Shown: piece by piece, positions 15,221 to 22,515 of the stretch
How positions within the stretch are numbered: the first letter of the stretch is position 1
Layout of the letters: each line of letters opens with the position of its first letter
Source of the DNA: a bacterium
GTDB lineage: Bacteria > Patescibacteriota > Minisyncoccia > Phycocordibacterales > UBA12079
Assembly (NCBI GenBank): GCA_030641525.1
Contig: DAOWHH010000008.1
Span: 1 to 34,032, forward strand
DNA length: 34,032 bases
Direction: 5' to 3'
Notes under the pieces: generated by a model
The model's database searches: none
The model's input: only the letters and a program-made list of their open reading frames with translations
What the model was told of the DNA's origin: nothing
Position numbers and translations under genes: made by a program

Positions 15221-15257
15221 TGTAATATATTGTATTACAGTGCTGGACGATAGTCAA
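15221..15257 (-). promoter_or_regulatory. Promoter and probable operator of the toxin-antitoxin operon
   Basis: On the minus strand TTGACT (15252-15257), an exact 17-nt spacer and TACAAT (15229-15234). The palindrome TGTAATA-tattg-TATTACA (15221-15239) covers the -10 box, a good place for an antitoxin operator. Confidence 0.7.
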
Positions 15258-15294
15258 ACGAAAAATGTCAATAAATTATATACTTCATATGTGT

Positions 15295-15300
15295 TAAAAT
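15295..15300 (+). promoter_or_regulatory. -10 box giving a leaderless recJ mRNA
   Basis: TAAAAT is separated from the recJ ATG (15307) by exactly 6 nt (AATGAA), so transcription would start at or next to the start codon. No good -35 box is visible. Confidence 0.45.
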
Positions 15301-15306
15301 AATGAA

Positions 15307-17010
15307 ATGGAAAAGATAATTTTGGGTGAAGATTTGCCAGAAAAAATAAAAGAAGAATTTAAAGAATATCCTGAATTATTAGGACAACTTCTTTTTTATA
15401 GAGGAATAAAAACAAAAAAAGAAGCAGATATTTTTCTAAATCCAGATTATGATAAAGGTATATATGACCCTTTTTTAGTGAAAGGAATGGATTTAGCTGT
15501 TGAAAGAATATTAAAAGCTATAAAAGATGATCAAAAAATAATAATTTATAGCGATTATGATGCTGATGGTATTCCTGGGGCAGTGATTTTAAGTGATTTT
15601 TTTAAGAAAATTGCTTTTTTAAATTATAAAAATTATATTCCTAATCGTTTGAATGAAGGGTATGGATTGCATAAGAGTGCGATAGAAAGTTTTAAAGAAG
15701 ATGGAGTTAATCTTTTGATTACGATTGATTGTGGAATTACTGATGTAGAGTCTGTGCAATTAGCGATGGAAAATAATATAGATGTGATTATTACCGATCA
15801 TCATTTGATAAATGGGAAATTACCTCCAGCCTTTGCTATTTTAAATTCTAAACAAGAGGATGATAATTATCCTGATGATATGCTTTGCGGAACAGGACTT
15901 GTATATAAATTAATTCAAGCTTTAATTGAAAAAGGTGATTTTGATTTACCAAAAGGTTGGGAAAAATGGTTACTTGATATGGTAGCTTTGGCGACATTAG
16001 CAGATATGGTTCCTTTGAAAAAAGAAAATAGAATTTTTGCTAAATACGGGCTTTTTGTAATGAGAAAATCTCCAAGATTAGGGTTAATTAAATTACTTAA
16101 GAAAGCATGGGTTAGACAGAATGATATTGTAGAGGAAGATATTAGTTTTATGATTGCTCCAAGAATAAATGCTGCTTCTAGAATGGGTGATCCTCAAATT
16201 GCTTTTGATTTACTTTCATCTGATGACGATGTAGTGGTTGAAAATTTAGCAAAAGAATTAGAAAAATTAAATAATAAAAGAAAAACAACGGTGGCTGTAG
16301 CTGTAAGAAAGGCTAATAAAAAAATAAAGGAGAGGGGTGTAAAAGATGTTATTGTAATCGGTGATTCAGAATGGAATATTGGTTTGTCTGGTTTAATTGC
16401 TTCTTCTTTACAAAGGGAATATAAAAAACCTTGTTTTGTGTGGGGAACTGATAAAAGTGGTGCTTATTGTGGCTCTTGTCGTTCTGATAATGTTGATTTA
16501 GTTGAACTTATGAATTTAGTTGAGAAAGGATTTTTTAAGCACACAGGGGGACATAGGCAGGCAGGTGGTTTTGGTGTAATTTCTGAACAAATACATTTTT
16601 TTGAAGAGAAAATATTAAATGCTTATGAGAAAATTAAGGATAAATCAGAGGAAACAAAAGTTTTTGTCGATAAAAAATTAATATTGGATGATATTAATTG
16701 GGATAATTGGAAATTGATTGAAAAAATGGCTCCATTTGGAATGGGGAATCAAAAACCATTATTTTTATTTGAAAATATTGAGATAATTGATATGAGAGTT
16801 TTTGGAAAGACTTCAAATCATTTAGAAATAATTTTTAAGAATACTAAAGGTGAAAGGATTAAGGTAATTGATTTTTTTAGTGATTATATTGTAGACAAAC
16901 AATCTACCCTAAAGAAAGGGCAGAAAATAAAACTCTTAGCTAATTTCGAGAAGAATAATTTTAATGGTTCAAAAGAACTTCAACTAAGAGTTTTTGATAT
17001 TTTGTCTTGA
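15307..17010 (+). CDS. recJ: Single-stranded-DNA-specific 5'-3' exonuclease RecJ
   Basis: 567 residues, normal length. RecJ degrades 5' single strands in recombination and base-excision repair. The DHH-domain metal motifs are in order: DYDADG (83-88), DCG (141-143) and TDHH (163-166). The DHHA1 motif GGHRQAGGFGV follows further on, and a C-terminal OB-like domain ends the protein. It opens a plus-strand run with the DUF1653 protein and rnhA, 42 and 15 nt apart, so they are probably co-transcribed as a DNA/RNA-processing group. No Shine-Dalgarno; a -10 box 6 nt upstream suggests a leaderless message. TGA is the stop codon. Confidence 0.96.
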   Translation: MEKIILGEDLPEKIKEEFKEYPELLGQLLFYRGIKTKKEADIFLNPDYDKGIYDPFLVKGMDLAVERILKAIKDDQKIIIYSDYDADGIPGAVILSDFFKKIAFLNYKNYIPNRLNEGYGLHKSAIESFKEDGVNLLITIDCGITDVESVQLAMENNIDVIITDHHLINGKLPPAFAILNSKQEDDNYPDDMLCGTGLVYKLIQALIEKGDFDLPKGWEKWLLDMVALATLADMVPLKKENRIFAKYGLFVMRKSPRLGLIKLLKKAWVRQNDIVEEDISFMIAPRINAASRMGDPQIAFDLLSSDDDVVVENLAKELEKLNNKRKTTVAVAVRKANKKIKERGVKDVIVIGDSEWNIGLSGLIASSLQREYKKPCFVWGTDKSGAYCGSCRSDNVDLVELMNLVEKGFFKHTGGHRQAGGFGVISEQIHFFEEKILNAYEKIKDKSEETKVFVDKKLILDDINWDNWKLIEKMAPFGMGNQKPLFLFENIEIIDMRVFGKTSNHLEIIFKNTKGERIKVIDFFSDYIVDKQSTLKKGQKIKLLANFEKNNFNGSKELQLRVFDILS

Positions 17011-17052
17011 GTGATATAATTAAGTTAATTATAAAAAATAATTAAAATCTTT

Positions 17053-17283
17053 GTGGAAAAAATAAAAATAGGTAAATATAGGCATTTTAAAGGTAAAGAG
17101 TATGAGGTTATTGGAGTGGCTCATCATAGTGAGGATTTGAGTGAATTAGTTATTTATAAAGCTCTTTATGAATCAGAAGAGTTTGGAAAAGACGTTATTT
17201 GGGCTAGACCAGTAGAGATGTTTTTGGGGGCAAAGGAAATAGATGGAAAAGAAATTAATAGATTTGAATATATAGGAGAATAA
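17053..17283 (+). CDS. DUF1653 protein
   Basis: 76 residues from a GTG start. The GKYRHFKGKEYEVIGVAHHSEDLSELVIYKALY pattern and WARPVEMFLG near the end are characteristic of the small DUF1653 family, a single beta-barrel-like domain of unknown function. It lies between recJ and rnhA on the same strand with short gaps. A TATAAT (in TGATATAATTAAG) upstream may add a promoter. Function not inferred. Confidence 0.85.
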   Translation: MEKIKIGKYRHFKGKEYEVIGVAHHSEDLSELVIYKALYESEEFGKDVIWARPVEMFLGAKEIDGKEINRFEYIGE

Positions 17284-17298
17284 AACTAAATTAATATA

Positions 17299-17718
17299 AT
17301 GGAAAAAATTATAATTTTTACAGATGGTGGTTCAAGAGGAAATCCTGGGATAGCAGGGGTAGGGGTGGCTATTTTTGATAATAAAAAGGAAATAAAAGGG
17401 GTTTCTAAATTTTTAGGTAAAAGAACTAATAATTGGGCAGAATATGAAGCTGTTGTCTTAGCTTTAGAGACTGCTCATAGAATGTTCGGTAAAAAAACTT
17501 TGAAAATGGATTTTGAAATTAGAATGGATAGTCAATTGGTACAAAGACAATTAAATAATGAGTATCAAATTAAAGAAGAAAGTCTTTTTGAACAATATAT
17601 TAAAATACACAATTTAATTATTAAATATTTTCCTCATATCAAATTTATCCATATTCCTAGAGAAAAGAACAAGAGAGCTGATGAATTATCAAATGAAGCA
17701 ATGGATGAGGGTAAGTAA
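17299..17718 (+). CDS. rnhA: Ribonuclease HI family protein
   Basis: 139 residues. It cleaves the RNA strand of RNA-DNA hybrids. The four acidic active-site residues can be placed: Asp9 in FTDGGSRGNPG, Glu48 in TNNWAEYEA, Asp77 in RMDSQLV, and an Asp in NKRADELSNEA near the C terminus. There is no N-terminal hybrid-binding domain, and the form is the compact one common in Gram-positives and archaea. No Shine-Dalgarno. It is last in the recJ-DUF1653-rnhA run, and repeats fill the 144-nt gap before comEC. Confidence 0.93.
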   Translation: MEKIIIFTDGGSRGNPGIAGVGVAIFDNKKEIKGVSKFLGKRTNNWAEYEAVVLALETAHRMFGKKTLKMDFEIRMDSQLVQRQLNNEYQIKEESLFEQYIKIHNLIIKYFPHIKFIHIPREKNKRADELSNEAMDEGK

Positions 17719-17807
17719 GTATCATTTATCTAGGTCAAAGTTTAAAATTAAAAATCTAGAATTCCAAGGAGAATCATAATATCAATTAGAAGTTAATAGT
17801 TTTTAGA

Positions 17808-17862
17808 GGAAAAATCGCTTTGCGATTTTTTCTACTTAATACTTGATACCTAATACTTACTT
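17808..17862. repeat. Dispersed repeat (GAAAAATCGC hairpin plus ACTTGATACCTAATACTTACTT) abutting the comEC start
   Basis: AAAAATCGC-TTT-GCGATTTTT followed by CTACTTAATACTTGATACCTAATACTTACTT, which runs into the comEC ATG at 17863. The hairpin and the ACTTGATACCTAATACTTACT core match 2874-2920. The rest of the 17719-17862 spacer is featureless AT-rich sequence. Confidence 0.8.
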
Positions 17863-19359
17863 ATGAATCTTTCTTTTTTCTCCTTTTCAGTCTTATCTTT
17901 TGTAAGTGGTGTAGCTTTTTGTTCTGTTATTGATTTAGGATTTTCTTTTGGTTTATTTTTAATTTTATTAAGTGGAGTTTTGATGATAATAAAAGAACGA
18001 GATTTGTCTTTAAACAAATCTCGTTCTTTTCTTTTTGTTATTTTATTTTTTCTATTTTTTGGACTAGGTTCTTTACGTTGTTCTGTTTCAAACGAAATGT
18101 ATAACGATAAGTTATTAGATAATTTTATTGGAAAAAATATTTCTATGTTAGGAATAATAGTAGAAGAAGCAGATGAAAGAGAAAATCATATTAAATTAAT
18201 TGTAGAAATTTTTGAAATAGAAAATTTAAAAGAATTAAAAACAAAAATTTTATTAACAACTTCACATTATCCGCAATTTAAGTATGGGGATGAAATTAAA
18301 ATTATTGGTGAATTGGAAAAACCAAAAAACTTTCAAACAGATAACGGAAAAGATTTTGATTATATTTCTTATTTGAAAAAAGATAAAGTATTTTACTTAA
18401 GTTTTTTTCCAGAAGTAGAATTTGTGTCTGAAGGAAATGGAAATATTATAAAAGAAAAATTATTTACTCTTAAATATTTATTTTTAGAAAAGGTTAGAAA
18501 AACAATTCCAGAACCACAAGTTTCTTTATTAGGAGGATTATTATTAGGTTCAAAACAATCTTTAGGAGAAGAGTTACAGGAAGACTTTCGAAAAGTTGGT
18601 TTGATTCATGTTGTGGTTTTATCTGGATACAATGTAAGTATTATTGCAGGATCTATTTTAGCTTTTCTTTCATTTCTTCCACAAATGATTGGAATGATCT
18701 TAGGGTCTTTGGGTATAATTCTATTTGCCATTATGGTAGGAGGGACAGCCACGATTATTAGAGCTTCTATTATGGCCTTATTAGTAATATTAGCTAGAGC
18801 CACAGGGAGAGAGTCTGAAGTTATTAGAGCCTTATTTTTAGCTGGGTTTTTGATGATTTTGTATAATCCTCAAATAGTAGTATTTGATCCTTCTTTTCAA
18901 TTATCTTTTATGGCTACTCTAGGTTTAATTTGTTTATCTTCAAAAATTTCTAATGTTTTTAAATTCATTCCACAAAAATTTTATTTAAGAGAATCGGCAA
19001 CAGCAACCATATCAACTCAAGTTTTTGTTTTACCGCTTTTGTTATATATGACAGGAGAATTATCTTTAGTATCTGTTTTTGTAAATTTATTAGTTTTAAT
19101 GTTTATTCCTGTCACAATGTTATTTGGATTTCTAACAGGTGTAATTTCTTTTGTTTCAATTTACTTATCTTTACCTTTTTCTTATATCACATGTTTTTTA
19201 TTAAGTTATGAATTAAAAATAGTTGAGTTATTTTCAAATTTACCTTTAGCGTCAATTAAAATTTCATATTTTCCTTTTTGGTTATTAATTATTTTTTATT
19301 TAATTTATTTTTTTGTTTTCAAAAACTTTTTAGCAAAAGAAAAAACAAAATTTGGCTAA
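17863..19359 (+). CDS. comEC: ComEC/Rec2 competence channel protein, no beta-lactamase domain
   Basis: 498 residues. ComEC forms the inner-membrane channel for single-stranded DNA during natural transformation. The N terminus has two or three TM helices and a DUF4131/OB-like region (GKNISMLGIIVEEADERENH; YGDEIKIIGELEKP). The competence core follows, with the LIHVVVLSGYNVSIIAG signature and GGTATIIRASIMALLVILARATGRE, and then several more TM helices. The metallo-beta-lactamase-like domain found at the C terminus of many ComEC proteins is absent; the chain ends just after the last TM helix. The start abuts a dispersed repeat. A 17-bp hairpin lies inside the 5' coding part. The stop codon TAA is contributed by a hairpin-family repeat (GGCTAAAACAT). 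Confidence 0.93.
   Translation: MNLSFFSFSVLSFVSGVAFCSVIDLGFSFGLFLILLSGVLMIIKERDLSLNKSRSFLFVILFFLFFGLGSLRCSVSNEMYNDKLLDNFIGKNISMLGIIVEEADERENHIKLIVEIFEIENLKELKTKILLTTSHYPQFKYGDEIKIIGELEKPKNFQTDNGKDFDYISYLKKDKVFYLSFFPEVEFVSEGNGNIIKEKLFTLKYLFLEKVRKTIPEPQVSLLGGLLLGSKQSLGEELQEDFRKVGLIHVVVLSGYNVSIIAGSILAFLSFLPQMIGMILGSLGIILFAIMVGGTATIIRASIMALLVILARATGRESEVIRALFLAGFLMILYNPQIVVFDPSFQLSFMATLGLICLSSKISNVFKFIPQKFYLRESATATISTQVFVLPLLLYMTGELSLVSVFVNLLVLMFIPVTMLFGFLTGVISFVSIYLSLPFSYITCFLLSYELKIVELFSNLPLASIKISYFPFWLLIIFYLIYFFVFKNFLAKEKTKFG
17991..18030 (+). repeat. Perfect 17-bp inverted repeat inside comEC, terminator-like
   Basis: AAAAGAACGAGATTTGT / ACAAATCTCGTTCTTTT with loop CTTTAA, followed by CTTTTTGTTATTTTATTTTTT. 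It encodes the in-frame segment KERDLSLNKSRSFLF. As RNA it would look like an intrinsic terminator about 130 nt into the gene. Confidence 0.8.
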
Positions 19360-19417
19360 AACATCTTTGCGTAACAAAGATGTTCGCCCAAACATTTTTT
19401 GTGGGAAATGTTTTAGG
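19354..19417. repeat. CTAAAACA...TGTTCG hairpin pair after comEC
   Basis: Two units joined tail to tail. Unit one is GGCTAAA-ACATCTTTG-CGTAA-CAAAGATGT-TCGCC. Unit two, read on the minus strand, is CCTAAA-ACATTT...AAATGT-TTGGG. The ends match the repeats at 22514-22656 and 25668-25767, but the stem sequences do not. The comEC stop codon lies in the first motif. The rest of the spacer to 19630 holds only AT-rich inverted stretches (for example GAAATAAAAATAAT near 19511 and its imperfect complement about 25 nt later) and no gene. Confidence 0.8.
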
Positions 19418-19630
19418 AAAAACTTTTTAATTTTTTTAAAAAAATTAAAAAAATAAGTTATCAACATGTAATTTATTGCAGAAACAAGTTAAAATTATAA
19501 GTAGCTCAGAAATAAAAATAATCTTTGGTCGTTATTATTTTTTATTTCATAAAAAAGAGCGGTGTGATCAACCTCTGATAAATAAAAACTTTTTTAAAAT
19601 AATTTTTATTTAAAAGATACGATCTAAATT

Positions 19631-19906
19631 ATGGTAAAAGCAAAAAGAACTACTAAAAAAAGAGTGGTTAAAAGAAAAGTTACTAAGAAACCTGTAAGAA
19701 GGAAAGTGGCTAAGAAGCCAGTTCGAAGAAAAGCTGTTAAGAGAACAGTTAAGAAGAAGGTTGTAAAAAGGAAAGTAGCTAAAAAGCCAGCTAAAAAAAG
19801 AGTAGTTAAGAAAAAAGTTGTTAAGCGAAAAGCAGCTAAGAGAACTGTAAAGAAAGCCGTGAAGAGATCTCCTAAGAGGAAAGTGGCTAAGAGAAGGAAG
19901 AGGTAA
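19631..19906 (+). CDS. Lysine/arginine-rich histone H1-like DNA-binding protein
   Basis: 91 residues, almost entirely Lys, Arg, Val, Ala, Thr and Pro, built from irregular KRKVAKKPVRRKA-type pentad repeats. There are no acidic residues and no folded domain. Such tails resemble the eukaryotic histone H1 C terminus and bacterial HC1/AlgP/BphA-like nucleoid proteins, and would bind DNA or RNA non-specifically. Transcribed alone and closed by a strong terminator. A nucleoid-compacting role is inferred from composition only. Confidence 0.8.
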   Translation: MVKAKRTTKKRVVKRKVTKKPVRRKVAKKPVRRKAVKRTVKKKVVKRKVAKKPAKKRVVKKKVVKRKAAKRTVKKAVKRSPKRKVAKRRKR

Positions 19907-19923
19907 AAGCTATTTTATTTCTC

Positions 19924-19958
19924 AAAAACACCAATCGTAAGGTTGGTGTTTTTGTTTT
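19924..19958 (+). terminator. Intrinsic terminator after the histone-like gene
   Basis: AAAAACACCAA-TCGTAAGG-TTGGTGTTTTT, an 11-bp stem followed by TGTTTTTT. Confidence 0.9.
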
Positions 19959-19971
19959 TTAAAAATTTAAT

Positions 19972-20011
19972 AAAAAAAAAACGAATCTTAGAGTTTATTT
20001 TCTAAAATTCG
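19972..20011 (-). terminator. Intrinsic terminator of the 20035 gene
   Basis: On the minus strand CGAAT-T-TTAGA ... TCTAA-G-ATTCG is followed by a run of nine T. It is the minus-strand counterpart, back to back with the terminator of the convergent histone-like gene. Confidence 0.8.
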
Positions 20012-20034
20012 CTTTATAATGTAAATAACGATGT

Positions 20035-20565
20035 TTATACACCTGTCTTTGTTATCTCTGCTTTTTCTTCAGCTTTATACATACAGCTTATGAAGAATGT
20101 AATCGGTAAACCGATCCCTGCCATCCAGTAATCAAATGATAATATCTGGATTTTGATGGGTAAACTAAGAAGGATTGCTAGGGTTGTTCCGAATACAATC
20201 GCTTTTTGCACACTCCACCAATTTATAATTGGAAGATTATTAGTGAACCAATTAATGGTTCGCAAAACCAAAGTACAGATGACTGCAAAGGTTAACACTA
20301 GAGAGTTTGATGAAGTCCCGTTGATTTTTTGTACATCACGCTTTATAAGCGTTAGGATACCGTCAACAATCCAGCTAACAAGTTGATCAATAATGGATGC
20401 AATCGGAGCAAACATTATTGCAAAGATTATTATCAGAAATTCTGACGAAGGTCCGTAGGGAATCGGAAATTCACGGTGATAAAACCATAATCCATATGTT
20501 AAAGAAAAACAAGTGACAAAAAATACGAAACTGAAAATTCTATCTTCGATTTTGGAAGGTTGCAT
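20035..20565 (-). CDS. Unknown multi-pass membrane protein with strong SD
   Basis: 176 residues, no family recognised. About four hydrophobic helices (near residues 10-28, 41-70, 88-105, 122-160), with a basic Lys/Asp loop (IKRDVQKING). Start choice is firm: AAGGAG lies 6 nt before the ATG (20572-20577), and a consensus promoter (TTGACA, 17 nt, TATAAT) sits further upstream with the palindrome AAATGTTTAAACATTT in the leader. Most genes in this window lack a Shine-Dalgarno, so this gene has different expression signals. Its codon use also looks less AT-biased than its neighbours (CCG, GTC, GCC, CTC appear). Acquired origin is possible. Confidence 0.65.
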   Translation of the reverse strand: MQPSKIEDRIFSFVFFVTCFSLTYGLWFYHREFPIPYGPSSEFLIIIFAIMFAPIASIIDQLVSWIVDGILTLIKRDVQKINGTSSNSLVLTFAVICTLVLRTINWFTNNLPIINWWSVQKAIVFGTTLAILLSLPIKIQILSFDYWMAGIGLPITFFISCMYKAEEKAEITKTGV

Positions 20566-20586
20566 TTCTAACTCCTTTTTTAGTTA

Positions 20587-20649
20587 AATGTTTAAACATT
20601 TTTAAAGAATCTTAATTGTAATTATATATTGGATATAATTATTTGTCAA
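20587..20649 (-). promoter_or_regulatory. Consensus sigma70 promoter, leader palindrome and SD of the 20035 gene
   Basis: Minus strand: TTGACA (20644-20649), exactly 17 nt, TATAAT (20621-20626). Downstream is the perfect 16-bp palindrome AAATGTTTAAACATTT (20587-20602), a candidate operator, and then AAGGAG. Confidence 0.8.
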
Positions 20650-20758
20650 ATAATATAGTTTTGTGGAGACCATATTTAATAATTGGAACTTCCTAGAAAC
20701 CTATATATTTAATATTTATGATATAATTTATTTATTAAAAATTAATTAAATATAATAT

Positions 20759-21784
20759 ATGGATTTTCAAAATATGTTTAAAAAATTTGATTTAAAAAAT
20801 TTTCTGAAGTTTGCTGGAATTGGAATATTTACTTTATTAATTTTAGGACTTTTAGTTTCTTTAACCTCTTTTATAATTCGAACTGCTTTTAATACTCCTC
20901 GATATGATATAAGTTCTGTTTCCTATGATGGTTATGGTGGAGGTTATAAAGGAGAAATGATAAAACAGGATTTTGAATTATCAGCAAGAAATATTGCATA
21001 TCCAGTACCTACTGTGGATGAAGATTATATAGCAGGATCAGATTTAGAAGATTTTGAGATAACAGAATATAATGCGTATATTCGAACAGCGAGATTAGAA
21101 AAAACTTGTGGAGATATTGAAAATCTAAAAGTAAGAGAAGATGTAATTTTTGAAAATGCTAATAAAGGAGATAGGTATTGTAATTATCGATTTAAGGTAG
21201 AAAAAGAAAAACAAAATGAAATTCTAGAAATTATTAAAGATATGAAACCAGAAAATCTAGATATTAATACAGAAACAATTAAGAAACAAATCGATGACTT
21301 TACTAGTGAAGAAGAAATTCTAGCTAAGAGATTAGAGCAGGTAGAAGAGACTTTAGAAGAAGCTCAAAATGCTTATGATCAAGTTACTCGTCTTGCAACT
21401 AATTCATCTGATGTAGAATCTTTAGCTAAAATTATAAATGACAAGATTGTTTTAATTGAAAAATTAACAAGAGAAAGATTAAATACAAAAAATAATTTAG
21501 ATAGAATTTCTCGAGCTAAGGCAGAACAATTAGAGAGATTAGATTATACATTTTTTTCTGTATCAGTTTCAGAAAATCTAATTATTGATTTTGAAAGAAT
21601 AAAAGATTCTTGGGAAAACGAATTAAAGAATTTTGTAACAGAATTTAATAATCTTCTACAAAATCTAACAATTAAATTATTATCATTTGGTTTAGTTTTA
21701 ATTCAAATTGCTATTTACTTAACTCTAGCTTTATTGATTGGAAAATATGGATGGAGATTTGTGAAATTTGTTTGGAAAAAATAA
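20759..21784 (+). CDS. DUF4349 membrane protein with coiled coil
   Basis: 341 residues. An N-terminal TM helix (about 17-42) is followed by an extracytoplasmic domain in which AYIRTARLEKTCGDIENLKV and the later LDYTFFSVSVSE match the DUF4349 pattern. Between them a long Glu/Lys-rich coiled coil spans about residues 165-255. A C-terminal TM helix (about 305-333) ends in a basic KFVWKK. The family is a putative membrane-anchored lipoprotein-like domain without assigned function. It is a single gene followed by a hairpin terminator. TATAAT lies 4 nt before the ATG, and another TATAAT about 40 nt upstream is the more likely promoter. Confidence 0.75.
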   Translation: MDFQNMFKKFDLKNFLKFAGIGIFTLLILGLLVSLTSFIIRTAFNTPRYDISSVSYDGYGGGYKGEMIKQDFELSARNIAYPVPTVDEDYIAGSDLEDFEITEYNAYIRTARLEKTCGDIENLKVREDVIFENANKGDRYCNYRFKVEKEKQNEILEIIKDMKPENLDINTETIKKQIDDFTSEEEILAKRLEQVEETLEEAQNAYDQVTRLATNSSDVESLAKIINDKIVLIEKLTRERLNTKNNLDRISRAKAEQLERLDYTFFSVSVSENLIIDFERIKDSWENELKNFVTEFNNLLQNLTIKLLSFGLVLIQIAIYLTLALLIGKYGWRFVKFVWKK

Positions 21785-21834
21785 AAATTGTAGACTGCTC
21801 TGGCTTTCGATTCCTACCGACTATTTCCACGCTG

Positions 21835-21877
21835 ATAAAACAAAAAAACAGGCATTAGAGTCTGTTTTTTGTTTTAT
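21835..21877 (+). terminator. Terminator after the DUF4349 gene
   Basis: ATAAAACAAAAAAACAG / CTGTTTTTTGTTTTAT with one bulge and a 10-nt loop; the 3' arm supplies the T-run. Confidence 0.8.
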
Positions 21878-21981
21878 TGTGAAAAGGAACGCTTCGCATG
21901 TTGATTAGTAGGGAATCGGTCACGAATCACTAAGTATTTTCTTCGTCCTTTGGACTCAAAAATATAAAGTGTTCGCGACCC

Positions 21982-22041
21982 TTGAAATAATGCCTAAGCA
22001 TTATTTCAACAACATCAATTTGTTCGCAAGCTCACAAATTG
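21982..22041. repeat. Two hairpins downstream of ssrA
   Basis: TTGAAATAATGC-CTAA-GCATTATTTCAA (21982-22009) and CAATTTGT-10 nt-ACAAATTG (22016-22041). The ~340-nt stretch 21785-22124 holds no plausible gene. It contains these hairpins, the terminator at 21835, degenerate CGATTCC-ACCG motifs near 21809 and (inverted) 21908, and the ssrA-derived inverted repeat. Confidence 0.7.
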
Positions 22042-22058
22042 GCTTCACGCCTCCGTCT

Positions 22059-22144
22059 TTCGATTCCCACCGTCTCTCACAAACGCAAACGACACCAAAG
22101 CATTGCTTTGGTGTCGGCGTTTTGTGGAGACGGTGGGAATCGAA
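22059..22144. repeat. Long inverted repeat made from the ssrA 3' end
   Basis: TTCGATTCCCACCGTCTCTCACAAACGC ... GACACCAAAGC-ATT-GCTTTGGTGTC ... GCGTTTTGTGGAGACGGTGGGAATCGAA. The right arm is the T-arm and acceptor strand of tmRNA. The left arm is an inverted copy with few mismatches. The inner 11-bp perfect stem could terminate ssrA, although no U-tract follows. Confidence 0.8.
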
Positions 22145-22515
22145 CCCACATGTGACAATACTTTTAATATGATTCTACAATATATAGATTATTTTTTTGT
22201 TTTAAATGAAGAAAATAAGAAATAATCAAAAACATTCTTCATCGATTTTCTTAGTTTCGAAAATTTGCTGAAAAGGTTCAAATTTTTATATCCTGAAAAT
22301 ATTATGCCGAGATAGATTTATCAGAAATCAATCCATCCGACACCAGTCGCTTTTTAAGCAAAAGCTAGAGCTGGAGTAGAGAAGTAAGGCGAAGCCATTC
22401 TTCCTACTTTCTTAGATAAGTCTGCACTTAATCTGTTCTATTTTTTAACGAGTATAATAGAAATCTCGATATTGCACATAATAAAGGAATATTACCAGCG
22501 AAGCCGATCATCCCC
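22125..22515 (-). ncRNA. ssrA: Transfer-messenger RNA (tmRNA)
   Basis: About 391 nt on the minus strand. The 5' end GGGGATGATCGGCTTCG has the conserved tmRNA GGCTTCG. The 3' end is GTGGGTTCGATTCCCAC (T arm), CGTCTCC, then discriminator A. GGGGATG pairs with CGTCTCC over 7 positions including G-U pairs. The next bases are CAA, so CCA is not encoded. The tag frame resumes at GCA (22425-22423, preceded by TTAAGT) and reads ADLSKKVGRMASPYFSTPALAFA, ending TAA at 22354. tmRNA with SmpB rescues stalled ribosomes and marks the product for proteolysis. smpB lies upstream on the same strand, separated by a GIY-YIG gene. Confidence 0.93.

Noticed and set aside
16990-17012. UGA reassigned to glycine as in Gracilibacteria/SR1
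   Set aside because: recJ and the 26530 gene end naturally at TGA, and no conserved protein here needs TGA read-through.
21804-22144. attL/attR of an element integrated at ssrA
   Set aside because: Integration would give direct repeats of the ssrA end, but the clearest copy is inverted, and no integrase gene is present in the window.
21969-22172. 67-codon plus-strand ORF in the ORF track
   Set aside because: It runs antisense through the tmRNA 3' end and the inverted repeat; it has no SD or promoter and its composition follows the RNA gene.
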